Assembly (NCBI RefSeq): GCF_002077945.1
Contig: NZ_LVYD01000113.1
Coordinates: forward strand, 234,693-298,692
Source: Niastella vici
GTDB taxonomy: Bacteria > Bacteroidota > Bacteroidia > Chitinophagales > Chitinophagaceae
Direction: 5' to 3'
DNA length: 64,000 nt
The notes beneath the pieces are model-generated. The model had not been told where the DNA came from and made no database searches. It saw nothing but the letters and a program-made list of their open reading frames with translations. This document shows positions 17,422-26,422 of this stretch, piece after piece; position 1 is the stretch's first letter; each line of letters starts with the position of its first letter. Both the position numbers and the translations under genes were made by a program.

Positions 17422-18228
17422 TTATTTAGTAAGCTCATTATTTTTAAAAAAGAATTTGTAAACCAGTTTATCTGTTAATGAGGGGAAGAGTTTGTTCATA
17501 AAGATGGTCCTTTTCCCATTAAAGGTAAGAACAAGCGTACGCTTACGTTGTTCAATGGCTTTCAGAATTTCGCGCGAACAGGCTTCTGCGCTCATCAGGC
17601 TGGCTTCATCGAGTGGCGATTCACCCTGTGGGTTACCTTGTTCGTTCAACGCAACATTGCGAATATTGGAAGCCGTAAAGCCCGGGCATACCCACATAAC
17701 GTGTACGCCGGAATGTAATAATTCGGTACGAATGGCCTCGAGCCAGCCCTGCAGGGCAAATTTGGAAGCAGAATAGGCGGCGCGGCCGGGCAGGCCCCGG
17801 TAACCGGCAATAGAAGAAACGCCTACAATGGTTCCTTTGCGTTCAAGGATAGAAGGCAATGCATATTTGGTGCAATACACCGAACCAAAAAAGTTTATGT
17901 CCATCACCTTTTTGATCACTTCAATATCGGCATCGTTGAATAAAGCACGCATGCTGATGCCGGCATTATTGACGAGGATATCGATACCGCCGAAAGTTTT
18001 AATAGTAGATTCAATAAAGCGCTGGCAGTCGGCCTCTTTACTTACATCGCAGGTGATGGTATGCAGCTCAACATTGGCATGCTGCAATTGAAGGGTATAT
18101 AATTTGTCATAATTACGCGCACAGGTAGCCACTTTTGCCCCTGCGGCAATACACGCATCAACTAAAGCCTTTCCAATTCCGTCGCTTCCGCCTGTAATAG
18201 CTACCACCTTATCTTTTAAAAATGACAT
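17422..18228 (-). CDS. Short-chain dehydrogenase/reductase
   Basis: 268 residues of classical SDR type. The NAD(P)-binding motif is TGGSDGIGKA near residues 12-21, NNAGIS follows near residue 90, and the catalytic set is Ser (GVSSIAGYRGLPG) with YSASK. A C-terminal hydrophobic part (FMNKLFPSLTDKLVYKFFFKNN) recalls membrane-associated 3-ketosphinganine/retinol-type SDRs, but the substrate is not known. Its promoter lies just upstream at 18248-18255. Confidence 0.9.
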   Translation of the reverse strand: MSFLKDKVVAITGGSDGIGKALVDACIAAGAKVATCARNYDKLYTLQLQHANVELHTITCDVSKEADCQRFIESTIKTFGGIDILVNNAGISMRALFNDADIEVIKKVMDINFFGSVYCTKYALPSILERKGTIVGVSSIAGYRGLPGRAAYSASKFALQGWLEAIRTELLHSGVHVMWVCPGFTASNIRNVALNEQGNPQGESPLDEASLMSAEACSREILKAIEQRKRTLVLTFNGKRTIFMNKLFPSLTDKLVYKFFFKNNELTK

Positions 18229-18247
18229 AGCGTTATATTTGTAATTA

Positions 18248-18255
18248 CAAAAATA
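18248..18255 (-). promoter_or_regulatory. -7 box of the SDR gene
   Basis: Minus-strand TATTTTTG, matching the Bacteroidota TAnnTTTG -7 box, 20 bases before the SDR ATG. It predicts a transcript with a leader of roughly a dozen bases. A -33 element is weak (TTG near 18283-18281). Confidence 0.5.
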
Positions 18256-18318
18256 GCGGAGTTAACGCGCTGAAAAAATACAAGTTGAGAAAATAGTTCA
18301 TGATTTTTTTTCAAAAAA

Positions 18319-18349
18319 TTTGGTAACATATGATTTTCCCCTATTTTTG
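18319..18349 (+). promoter_or_regulatory. Promoter toward the tRNA-Lys genes
   Basis: TTTG at 18319-18322 and TATTTTTG at 18342-18349, 19 bases apart, match the Bacteroidota -33/-7 promoter. Transcription would start near 18356 and run about 170 bases before the first tRNA. That leader (18356-18528) has no gene that I can see. Confidence 0.6.
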
Positions 18350-18528
18350 CACTCCCAAATCAAACATACCGATACAAAAACGGTCAGAAAGAAAAGAGAA
18401 TGAAGCAGTTGGAAAGAAAATTTGGGACAGATCTTACAAAAAAAGCAATATAAGTTTTATCTTGCGGCTCAATTTAAAAGCATTGAGAACGGAAGTTAAT
18501 CCTTAAGTTTAATAAAAGTTTTTAGGTT

Positions 18529-18601
18529 GATCTCGTAGCTCAGTTGGTAGAGCACAACACTTTTAATGTTGGGGTCCTGGGTTCGAGTCCCAGCGGGATC
18601 A
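18529..18601 (+). tRNA. tRNA-Lys (anticodon UUU), copy 1
   Basis: 73 bases. The acceptor stem GATCTCG pairs with CGGGATC with one G-T pair, the D arm has AGCTCAGTTGGTAGAGC, the anticodon stem CAACA/TGTTG encloses the loop CTTTTAA with anticodon TTT, and the T arm is CTGGGTTCGAGTCCCAG. The 3' CCA is not encoded. The base sequence is identical to the copy at 18749-18821. Confidence 0.97.
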
Positions 18602-18611
18602 CAGAAATGAC

Positions 18612-18644
18612 AAGAGGCTATCAAAGTTGGTAGCCTCTTTTTTT
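18612..18644 (+). terminator. Rho-independent terminator after tRNA-Lys copy 1
   Basis: AAGAGGCTA at 18612-18620 pairs with TAGCCTCTT at 18631-18639, followed by a run of T. Nearly the same hairpin follows the second tRNA copy, so tRNA and terminator were duplicated together. Confidence 0.9.
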
Positions 18645-18663
18645 ATCTCTTTTTTACAGGTTA

Positions 18664-18708
18664 TTTCAGGTCGATCTCCCGATTTTATCGGGAGTGCCTG
18701 GGTTCGAA
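18664..18708 (+). pseudogene. Decayed tRNA-Lys copy
   Basis: TTTCAGGTCGATCTC at 18664-18678 matches the sequence at the 5' edge of tRNA copy 2 (TTTCAGGTTGATCTC) apart from one base, and GCCTGGGTTCGAA at 18696-18708 matches the T arm. The D and anticodon arms are missing and are replaced by a perfect hairpin, TCCCGAT TTT ATCGGGA (18677-18693). This looks like a tRNA copy with an internal deletion. Confidence 0.5.
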
Positions 18709-18748
18709 AGGTTAAAATAGGTTTTCTGATAATAAGACATTTCAGGTT

Positions 18749-18821
18749 GATCTCGTAGCTCAGTTGGTAGAGCACAACACTTTTAATGTTGGGGTCCTGG
18801 GTTCGAGTCCCAGCGGGATCA
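18749..18821 (+). tRNA. tRNA-Lys (anticodon UUU), copy 2
   Basis: Identical over all 73 bases to the tRNA at 18529-18601, including the anticodon loop CTTTTAA and the T arm. It has its own terminator 11 bases downstream. No separate promoter is obvious; a TTCAGGTTGATC stretch precedes it, similar to the sequence before copy 1. Confidence 0.97.
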
Positions 18822-18831
18822 CAAAAATGCA

Positions 18832-18865
18832 AAGAGGCTATCAAAAATTGTTAGCCTCTTTTTTT
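18832..18865 (+). terminator. Rho-independent terminator after tRNA-Lys copy 2
   Basis: AAGAGGCTA at 18832-18840 pairs with TAGCCTCTT at 18852-18860 followed by seven T. It may also stop transcripts of the GH97 gene coming from the other side. Confidence 0.9.
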
Positions 18866-18904
18866 ATGGTCTGAAAGCAGTGCCGGCACGGCTTATTCGT
18901 GAAT

Positions 18905-20755
18905 TTATTTTGCATTTATCTTTTCCAACAACATACAAGCTCCACCTCCTGGCGCCAATTTCACTTTTATCTGATCTTTATTGTTGACAATCTGCATTTT
19001 TACGGTATAGTGATCTTTATTCTTTAAATAACTGGCATCTTCTGAATCCTGAATAATGGTCGCCTTATAATTTCCTTTCTCCATCACCGAAAGCGGAATT
19101 ATAAGCTCCCGTTCCTGTTCGTTGGTAACGGCGGCGATCAACCATTTTCCCTGCGCCGATTTACGAGCCATCACAATATATTCCCCGATTTCCCCGCTCA
19201 AAGTTTTGCTTTCCTGCCAGGGCATTGTTTCAGAACAGATAAATTTGAGTAATTCAGGGTGCATTTCATAATACTCGGGAATATCCGGAAGTATGGTAAT
19301 ACCCGAAAAAGTAATCAACGTACGAGCTGCTTCGGCAACAATAGTTGAAGGAACAGGCATGGCATTGTCTACTCTTCCTTTCTGTTCCATATCCATAATT
19401 CCATTATTCATATCCAACGGACCAGCCACCATATTTACAAACACCGATGTAACAAATGTTTTGGGTTGAAATACCCGGCGGGCATCTAACTGGGCCTGGC
19501 AAAATTCCCGGGTTACCGCATTGGGATAAGTTCGCATTTGCCCATACGGATGAACCGGATTATCGTGATAGTCAACCAACAGCTTATACAGCGCACACAG
19601 TTTAGTGATATTTTGTGTCTTGGGGTTCTTCTCCCCTAAACTGCCTTGCATGAACCCATATTTGACTCCCACTGCCCCCCATTCTCCGTATTGCTTAATG
19701 GTTTCCTCTAACGGATAATGACTACCACCCACATCATTCAGATATAACCAAATACCCACGCCTCTTTCCTTTGCATACCTGATCAATTCTTTCACGCCTT
19801 GAACTTTACCTCCATTTATGGGATCAGAGGTCTTGCTAAATTCGGGACCATACCAGTCGGCATCCAAAACAAGGTAGGGGATGTTATTTTTAGACGCGAA
19901 ATCTACCATCCGTTTCCAGGAAGGAAGCGACATTTCATACCTGAAACCGTTGAAAAGGGCTCCATTAATACGCCAATCCCATACAGCCAGACCGGGTTTT
20001 ACCCACGAAAAATCACTTCCTTTCTCCGGCTCAGGATTCAACAACTCTAACAAATGAGTATCTGCTAAATCTCCCGGAGAACGCCCATACATAATTACGC
20101 GCCACGCACAGGCTTTCTTTGATGCAACATAAAAAATGGTTTTGCCGGCAACATGTTTTAATAGCAATGGCTCTCCACTTTGCAAAAAGGCTTCATGAAT
20201 TGAAACATATTGCCTGGTCGAGATCTTTATAGTCATTACCGGATATCGAATGGCTGTTGCTTCGGTAAGATATTCAGGTCCGATGTTATGATTTTCGCCA
20301 TTATAATACCATGCCTGATAATTCCCCGCAAAATTAAATGTGGTAAATTCCGAATCTACCCTCACATTTTCATACCTGAACGCAAAACCATCGTTGTAAA
20401 GCCTTGCCCTGATTGAATAAGCATCGAATTGCAAAACCAACTCGCGGTAAACATCAGGACAAATACTACGCTTGCCCCATAATGGCTTCCACACCTTGTT
20501 GACCAATTTTTGTTGTTTGCTCTTTAATATCGGACAAACTATATTATTAACCCCCAATAGCGATGGTTGTAAAAGGATATGGTCATCGGCCATAAAATTA
20601 TAGTAGACTGTACCTTTTTTGCCATTTAGAAACTCAACTTTTAACTTACCGTCGGGAGATGCCAGTTTTGCAAAAACCGATACAGGCTGCGCTTCAAGGT
20701 TTGCTGCAAACGATAATAAAAACGAGAAAGTAAAGAAACTTAATTGTGTCTTCAT
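18905..20755 (-). CDS. Glycoside hydrolase family 97, probably inverting alpha-glucosidase type
   Basis: About 616 residues. A signal peptide (MKTQLSFFTFSFLLSFAANLEAQ) is followed by the GH97 N-terminal beta-sandwich (SPDGKLKVEFLNGKKGTVYY), the catalytic barrel (LVLDADWYGPEF, GVGIWLYLNDVGG, HPYGQMRTYPNAVTRE) and a C-terminal beta domain. In retaining GH97 enzymes the nucleophile is an Asp in a K-x-D-F motif; here it is KYGF, with Gly at that place and a Glu nine residues before it, as in inverting SusB. The start at 20755 skips four residues of the longer frame. It is divergent from the sigma/FecR/SusCD operon, so it probably digests the oligosaccharides taken up there. Confidence 0.92.
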   Translation of the reverse strand: MKTQLSFFTFSFLLSFAANLEAQPVSVFAKLASPDGKLKVEFLNGKKGTVYYNFMADDHILLQPSLLGVNNIVCPILKSKQQKLVNKVWKPLWGKRSICPDVYRELVLQFDAYSIRARLYNDGFAFRYENVRVDSEFTTFNFAGNYQAWYYNGENHNIGPEYLTEATAIRYPVMTIKISTRQYVSIHEAFLQSGEPLLLKHVAGKTIFYVASKKACAWRVIMYGRSPGDLADTHLLELLNPEPEKGSDFSWVKPGLAVWDWRINGALFNGFRYEMSLPSWKRMVDFASKNNIPYLVLDADWYGPEFSKTSDPINGGKVQGVKELIRYAKERGVGIWLYLNDVGGSHYPLEETIKQYGEWGAVGVKYGFMQGSLGEKNPKTQNITKLCALYKLLVDYHDNPVHPYGQMRTYPNAVTREFCQAQLDARRVFQPKTFVTSVFVNMVAGPLDMNNGIMDMEQKGRVDNAMPVPSTIVAEAARTLITFSGITILPDIPEYYEMHPELLKFICSETMPWQESKTLSGEIGEYIVMARKSAQGKWLIAAVTNEQERELIIPLSVMEKGNYKATIIQDSEDASYLKNKDHYTVKMQIVNNKDQIKVKLAPGGGACMLLEKINAK

Positions 20756-20850
20756 AAAATACAACAAATAATTCTGCTATCTAAAAATGTTATTTAAGCG
20801 AGTATTGCTTACAGTACGCTGTATGAATTAAAACATAACGGAGTTTGTTG

Positions 20851-20858
20851 CAAACATA
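20851..20858 (-). promoter_or_regulatory. Possible -7 box for the GH97 gene
   Basis: Minus-strand TATGTTTG fits TAnnTTTG, about 95 bases before the GH97 start. No convincing -33 box is seen. The rest of the gap 20768-21042 is AT-rich and should carry the promoters of both divergent operons. Confidence 0.3.
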
Positions 20859-21042
20859 TGATTGATCCTTAAAGCGAACCGATGCTAAATTGACTTAATC
20901 CGATGCTATTTTGATTTTAAAAAAATAGACAGTAAGTAATATGCAATTAATCATACTCACGGGATTGCGAAACAGGAAAACAGTCTAACTTATTTTTTAA
21001 TTTTATATAAATATTATTATTTACAATACCTGGTAACCTGAT

Positions 21043-21660
21043 TTGATCTCAAAAGTTTATCATACAGAACCCCTCCTTCTTCAGCAACTGGCGCAGGGAT
21101 CAGCATCTGCTTTCGATAAGTTGTATTACCAGTATTACGAACCTGTTCGGTTGAATATCCTGAAAATTACAAGGGATGAAGTGGTGGCTGATGATATTCT
21201 GCAGGAAATCTTTATTCTTTTGTGGGAGAAAAGGGCAAAGTTTGCATCGTACGAAAAAATAGGCGGCTGGCTTTTTGTTACCAGCTACAATCGTTCCCTG
21301 AATTATTTGCGCAATCTTTCTGCTGAGCGGTTACGTCAAAAGACTTCGACAATGGAGGATATTAGTCGCGACTGGCCCCTGGAAGATAATTCCCAGGAAG
21401 CGCAATTGAGGTTGTTGGAAGAAGCCATTACGCAATTGCCGCCACAACGCCGCCGGGTGTTTGAACTTTGCCGTTTTGAAGGCAAGAGTTATGATGAAGC
21501 AGCTGCTGAACTTTCCATTTCCAAAAATACAGTCAAAGAACACCTCGTCCGCTCCAGGGAAACAATTCTTTCTTATGTTCAACAGCAAGGGTCTACCAGC
21601 TCAAAGATCACAGTCATAGTGCTGGCTTCTGTAATTGAATACTACTTTTTAAAAAAATAA
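21043..21660 (+). CDS. ECF-type sigma factor of the SusCD locus
   Basis: 205 residues. Region 2: FDKLYYQYYEPVRLNILKIT and DEVVADDILQEIFILLWEKR; region 4: LPPQRRRVFELCRFEGKSYDEAAAELSISKNTVKEHLVRSRE. A hydrophobic tail ends the protein, as in the other ECF factor of this window. The start must be the TTG at 21043, since a TAA lies three codons upstream in frame and no ATG occurs before region 2. It is followed by FecR and SusC with STN domain, so it should be released by the receptor-FecR signal and transcribe the locus. Confidence 0.92.
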   Translation: MISKVYHTEPLLLQQLAQGSASAFDKLYYQYYEPVRLNILKITRDEVVADDILQEIFILLWEKRAKFASYEKIGGWLFVTSYNRSLNYLRNLSAERLRQKTSTMEDISRDWPLEDNSQEAQLRLLEEAITQLPPQRRRVFELCRFEGKSYDEAAAELSISKNTVKEHLVRSRETILSYVQQQGSTSSKITVIVLASVIEYYFLKK

Positions 21661-21715
21661 ATGTCTGCAGAGCCCCCCATTTTGATAAGGCCGGTGTTTT
21701 TAGAAAAACTTTATT

Positions 21716-22924
21716 TTGGAAAACATCAAAACCAGGCTTGCCGATTTATTCAGCAAAAAAGAATGGACACGGGAAGAATATGAGTGGTACCTGGAATTGA
21801 TCCGGGTAAAATCGCCGCTTGAACTCCAGCAATATTTTCAGGAGGATTATCTGGCCAGCCTTTCAAAAGAACAGGCTGGTGATCTTCAACATGCGCAAAC
21901 TTTGTTGCGCCTGATCCATCAAAAAGCCTCGATCCAACCAGAACAACCGACGGTGGTGCAAATGACCGCACGCAAAAACCGGTGGCTGGTTGCTGCCGCC
22001 GTGGCCGGCATTATAATGATGCTGGGCGTTTCCTATTTTATTATCACCGGCCGCAATAAGAAAGCACAACCCGTAACCGTCACTCAGCTGCCAATACCAG
22101 AAGATGTAATGGCGCCGCAAAACAGCCGGGCAATGATCACACTGGCCGATGGTAAAAAAGTATATCTCGACAGCCTTAATAAAGGACAACTGGCCTTACA
22201 GGATAATGTGAAATTAGTGAAGCTCGCTACGGGCGAAATCGTTTACCGGTCTGAAAATGGTAAAACCATCAATGAGCAACGGTATAATACCCTGGTCAAC
22301 CCGAAAGGAAGCCAGGTGGCCGCGATCACCTTTTCAGACGGTAGTAAGGCCTGGCTCAACGCTGGTTCTTCGCTTACTTACCCTGTGGCCTTCGTTGAAA
22401 AAGAAAGAAAAGTGGTTGTTTCCGGTGAAGTTTATTTTGAAGTAGCCTCCTCTGTATGGGAAGGGGAAAAGCGGCCCTTCCTGGTGCAGGCCAATGAGGT
22501 TACTACAGAAGTGCTGGGAACACATTTTAATGTGAACAGCTACAATGATGAGCCGGATGTAAAAGTTACGCTCCTGGAGGGGGCCGTGCGTATCAGTAAA
22601 CATAAGGAAAGCAAATTACTGAAGCCGGGCGAACAGGCCCAGGTTTCATCTGCTATAAAAATTATTAACGATGCTGACCTGGACGAAGTAATGGCCTGGA
22701 TGAACGGACACTTCCAATTTGAAGGCGCCAGTGTAGAAGAGGTAATGCGCCAGTTAAGCCGCTGGTACAATGTAGAGATCATTTATGAAGGTAAGCCCGC
22801 AGAACAGCATTTCAGAGGAGGTATTTCAAGAAATGTGGAAGTTTCCAAAGTATTTAAAATGCTTGAGACCACTGGTGCCGTTCATTTCAAAATTGAGGGG
22901 AAGCGAATAATAGTTATACCCTGA
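21716..22924 (+). CDS. FecR-family anti-sigma factor
   Basis: 402 residues. The cytoplasmic N-terminus (1-80) should bind the sigma factor; one membrane helix follows (WLVAAAVAGIIMMLGVSYFII, about 87-107); the periplasmic part contains the FecR domain (TLVNPKGSQVAAITFSDGSKAWLNAGSSL, then VSGEVYFEVA and TTEVLGTHFNVNSYNDE) and a C-terminal DUF4974 domain (HFQFEGASVEEVMRQLSRWYNVEIIYEG). The start is a TTG at 21716; a TAG stop lies five codons upstream and no ATG is in frame nearby. It passes the signal from the SusC receptor's STN domain to the ECF factor upstream. Confidence 0.93.
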   Translation: MENIKTRLADLFSKKEWTREEYEWYLELIRVKSPLELQQYFQEDYLASLSKEQAGDLQHAQTLLRLIHQKASIQPEQPTVVQMTARKNRWLVAAAVAGIIMMLGVSYFIITGRNKKAQPVTVTQLPIPEDVMAPQNSRAMITLADGKKVYLDSLNKGQLALQDNVKLVKLATGEIVYRSENGKTINEQRYNTLVNPKGSQVAAITFSDGSKAWLNAGSSLTYPVAFVEKERKVVVSGEVYFEVASSVWEGEKRPFLVQANEVTTEVLGTHFNVNSYNDEPDVKVTLLEGAVRISKHKESKLLKPGEQAQVSSAIKIINDADLDEVMAWMNGHFQFEGASVEEVMRQLSRWYNVEIIYEGKPAEQHFRGGISRNVEVSKVFKMLETTGAVHFKIEGKRIIVIP

Positions 22925-22949
22925 AAAAATTAAGGATAATCCCAAAAAA

Positions 22950-22976
22950 CAGGACCCCGTGGGGCGGGGCCCTGTC
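22950..22976 (+). terminator. GC-rich hairpin between fecR and susC
   Basis: ACAGGACCCCG pairs with CGGGGCCCTGT around a TGGGG loop with one mismatch. There is no T run, so it may be an attenuator or an RNA-stability element that separates regulator and structural genes rather than a full terminator. Confidence 0.5.
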
Positions 22977-23067
22977 ATTAGCCTGGATTACTTAATATAC
23001 AGATCTCGCTAAAGTCTGTTTTTATTAAAACCAAACCAGTTCCGGGGTAACCGGAACAAGCAAAGTT

Positions 23068-26000
23068 ATGTATTTAACGATTGATTTTGTTCCTCCTGCT
23101 TTAGAGGGGCAATTGACCAAAACACTGCGGATTATGAAACTGATTGCTGTTCTGTTAGTTTCGGCCTCACTCACTGCCGGCGCTACCGGGTATTCACAGA
23201 AAGTAAACCTTTCTGCAAAAAATGCCCGCCTTGAAAAATTGTTTAAGGAAATCAAAAAACAAACCGGGTATGAATTTTTGTACACCGACGAAATGCTGCT
23301 ACAGGCCGAACGTGTTACCGTTAAAATGAAAAATGTTGGGCTCACAGATGCCTTGAATGCCTGTTTTAAAAACCAGCCATTGAGTTATTCCATTCAGGAA
23401 AATACGGTAGTGGTGAAACCAAACCATGTTATTGTTTCCGGTGATGAAACCCCGCCACCACCGGTTAAAATAAGCGGTACGGTAACCGATGAAGGCGGAA
23501 AGCCCTTATCAAAGGCAACGGTAAAATTAAAAGGGACCAATAGGGGCACTTCTTCCGATAACCAGGGAAATTTTTCGATCGAAATTCCCGATAACGGCGG
23601 TATCCTGGTTATATCCTATATAGGATACGAAACAGCTGAACTGCCTGTTTCGGGAAATGGCAGTGTAAAAGTGGTGCTCAAACTGGCTGATAACAAAGCA
23701 GAAGAAATAGTGGTAATAGGTTATGGTACGCAAAAGCGAAAGGAAGTATCAGGCGCCGTTGCTTCTGTAAAAGTGAATGAAATGAGCGCCAACGCTTCAA
23801 ACAATGTGACCTCAGCATTACAGGGCCGCATAGCCGGCGTATCGGTTGAATCAAACAGCGGCGCCCCCGGAGCTGGCTTGTCTATTACGATCAGGGGATC
23901 AGGCACATTGGGCAACAATAACCCGCTGGTAGTTATAGATGGAATTCCCTTCGGAAGCCTGGACGGGCTTAACCCCTCGGATATCAAGAGTATTGATATT
24001 CTTAAAGATGCTTCGGCAGCCAATATTTATGGGGCAAGGGCCGCAGGAGGTGTGATAATTGTTACAACCAAAACAGGACGGAAAAATTCAGCGCCCAAAA
24101 TACAGTTAAATGGCGTGTACGGACAAAACAGTATCCCCAGAAGAATGTCTGTGCTGAGCAGCGAGCAGCTTACCAAATTATTTAATGACAATGGCGGCGC
24201 TTACCCATCGGGCAACGGTGTAAATACCAACTGGCAGCATGAGATTTTTCGAAGGGCACCAAACTATAAAGCAAATATTGATTTGACCGGCGGTTCCGAA
24301 AACTTTTTGTATAGCCTGTCGGGAAGTTATGTGAAGCAAACAGGAGCAATTATCCGGTCGGATAACAGCAATGCCAATTTCAGAATAAAATCTGTTTATG
24401 AAAAAGGCAGGGTGAAGGTAGGAGAAACATTTATTTATAATAAGTCCGGCGGCAGAAACTATTCCGGCGGCAGTGCCGACCAAACACATAGTACGATCAT
24501 CACGGCCCTGGTAGCCTCCCCTACTGTGCCCGTTTATGATGCAACCAATCTAAATGGCGGCTGGGGAATGCGCCCTGCGGCATTAAAGAACCTGACGAAT
24601 ATCGTTGCCTTCCTCGATGCAACCCGTAATTATACCAACAACGGAAATATTGTATTAGATGCCTTTGCCGAAGTGAGGCTGATCGATCAGTTGAAATACA
24701 GGTTAAACGTTGGTTACAGCAACCAGCATAGCTATCAAAACAACTACCTGAATCCATACTCAGATGGCAGTACAACTGTCAAAAATCCTCAAACCAATAT
24801 GGGCTCTTCCCTGAGTAATCAATGGCTGGTAGAAAATATCCTCAGCTACGAAAAAAGCATTGGGGTACATAGTTTTTCAGCAATGGCGGGCTATTCTGCA
24901 CAAAAAGATAGTTCAAATAACTTTGGGGTTACCGCGTATTACCCGGCTTTAGGTTTATATGGAATATCGGCGGCAACCTCGTTTGACAAGCCTTATGGAT
25001 CAAGCCAGTCCAGTACCAGAACATCTCAGTTTGGAAGGGTTACTTATTCTTATAACAATCGATATTCTCTTTATGGATCGTTGCGCCAGGATGCTTCATC
25101 CATATTTGATCCTGCATACAACAAAGGATTGTTTTATGGGATATCAGCCGCATGGGATCTGAGCAATGAAGCATTCTTCAGGAATTCTTCCATAAAAAAT
25201 AGTCTTAATTATCTTAAGATCCGCGGTGGTATAGGCACACTTGGAAACGATCGTATTTCTTTATATACAACTCAGGCCCTGTTAAGTTCTAACCTGAATT
25301 TTCTTACCGATGGCGGAATGGTGATCGGCAGTATACCCAATGGAGCGCAATCACCCAAAAATCTTACCTGGGAAAAATCGAACACAACAAATATTGGTTT
25401 TGATGCCAACTTATTTGAAAATAAGTTGGGGATTGTTTTCGACTGGTTTAAAAAGCAATCAAAGGGCGTGTTGTTGAACGTACCTATTCCTTTAAGTACT
25501 GGCATTAATGGTTCGCCTGCTGTAAATGCCGGCAATATTGACAACACCGGTATTGAGTTGAGCCTGAATTATGGCGATAAGAAGAAGGACTGGTCTTATA
25601 ATATCGGCTGGAATATGACTGCCATCAAAAACAAAATGGTAGCGGTAACTATCGGTAGCGGTAACCAGCAATTTGGCGATTTGCAAAGAGGGATTGTGGG
25701 CCGTCCTTTGGGAAGTTTTTTCCTGATCAGGAATGAGGGTACTTTCAAAACACAACAGGAGATTGACGCCTATGTGGGTGCTAACGGAAAAAAGATACAG
25801 CCAAACGCACAGCCCGGCGATCTTAAATTTGTAGACTATAACAACGACGGCATCATTGATAACAACGACCAGCAATACGTTGGCTCGCCTATCCCTACGC
25901 TTGAAACGGGGCTTAGCGGTAACGCTACCTGGAAAAGTTTTGACATCAACATCCTGATCCAGGGTGTATTTGGTAATAAGATCTACAACAATCCCCGCTA

Positions 26001-26397
26001 CTGGATGGAAAAGATGAATGAATACACTAACTTTTCCAGCGATGCTTTAAAGGCATGGTCTCCCACTAACAACAATTCCAATTTTCCCCGCTTTATTCTG
26101 GCCGACCCTAACCTGAATGCAAGGAGCAATAGCGACAGATGGCTTGAGAACGGCTCTTACGTAAGGTTAAAACGTATTGAGATCGGTTACCAGTTGCCAT
26201 CGGAGATTACAAAGAACAAACTGGGACTTGAAAAGACAAGGGTGTATATCTCGGCTGAGAACCTGTTTACAATAACAAAATACAGCGGCTATAATCCGGA
26301 TATGGGTAATGGTGGCAGCCCGCTTAGCAGGGGGAACGACTATGGCGCATTTCCCATTCAACGGGCGGTTATGGTAGGTATCACGGCATCATTCTAA
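23068..26397 (+). CDS. SusC/RagA-type TonB-dependent receptor with STN domain
   Basis: 1109 residues. After the signal segment (MKLIAVLLVSASLTAGATGYSQ) comes an STN domain (ARLEKLFKEIKKQTGYEFLY), a carboxypeptidase-like beta domain (KISGTVTDEGGKPLSKATV), the TonB box area and plug (EEIVVIGYGTQKRKEVSGAV; LVVIDGIPF; IYGARAAGGVIIVTTK) and a 22-strand barrel ending in MVGITASF. It imports oligosaccharides through the outer membrane with TonB energy, and its STN domain signals to FecR. The longer start is kept because TKTLRIMKL before the signal is usual in SusC proteins of this family; an ATG at 23134 is possible. Confidence 0.95.
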   Translation: MYLTIDFVPPALEGQLTKTLRIMKLIAVLLVSASLTAGATGYSQKVNLSAKNARLEKLFKEIKKQTGYEFLYTDEMLLQAERVTVKMKNVGLTDALNACFKNQPLSYSIQENTVVVKPNHVIVSGDETPPPPVKISGTVTDEGGKPLSKATVKLKGTNRGTSSDNQGNFSIEIPDNGGILVISYIGYETAELPVSGNGSVKVVLKLADNKAEEIVVIGYGTQKRKEVSGAVASVKVNEMSANASNNVTSALQGRIAGVSVESNSGAPGAGLSITIRGSGTLGNNNPLVVIDGIPFGSLDGLNPSDIKSIDILKDASAANIYGARAAGGVIIVTTKTGRKNSAPKIQLNGVYGQNSIPRRMSVLSSEQLTKLFNDNGGAYPSGNGVNTNWQHEIFRRAPNYKANIDLTGGSENFLYSLSGSYVKQTGAIIRSDNSNANFRIKSVYEKGRVKVGETFIYNKSGGRNYSGGSADQTHSTIITALVASPTVPVYDATNLNGGWGMRPAALKNLTNIVAFLDATRNYTNNGNIVLDAFAEVRLIDQLKYRLNVGYSNQHSYQNNYLNPYSDGSTTVKNPQTNMGSSLSNQWLVENILSYEKSIGVHSFSAMAGYSAQKDSSNNFGVTAYYPALGLYGISAATSFDKPYGSSQSSTRTSQFGRVTYSYNNRYSLYGSLRQDASSIFDPAYNKGLFYGISAAWDLSNEAFFRNSSIKNSLNYLKIRGGIGTLGNDRISLYTTQALLSSNLNFLTDGGMVIGSIPNGAQSPKNLTWEKSNTTNIGFDANLFENKLGIVFDWFKKQSKGVLLNVPIPLSTGINGSPAVNAGNIDNTGIELSLNYGDKKKDWSYNIGWNMTAIKNKMVAVTIGSGNQQFGDLQRGIVGRPLGSFFLIRNEGTFKTQQEIDAYVGANGKKIQPNAQPGDLKFVDYNNDGIIDNNDQQYVGSPIPTLETGLSGNATWKSFDINILIQGVFGNKIYNNPRYWMEKMNEYTNFSSDALKAWSPTNNNSNFPRFILADPNLNARSNSDRWLENGSYVRLKRIEIGYQLPSEITKNKLGLEKTRVYISAENLFTITKYSGYNPDMGNGGSPLSRGNDYGAFPIQRAVMVGITASF

Positions 26398-26422
26398 TAT
26401 TTAAAATATTAAACCTCTTATA

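Noticed and set aside
18599..18844. Minus-strand frame of about 80 codons covering the second tRNA
   Set aside because: It is the antisense of the tRNA-Lys and its flanks; such frames (with the DPAGTRTQDPN string) are well-known artefacts of antisense tRNA translation.
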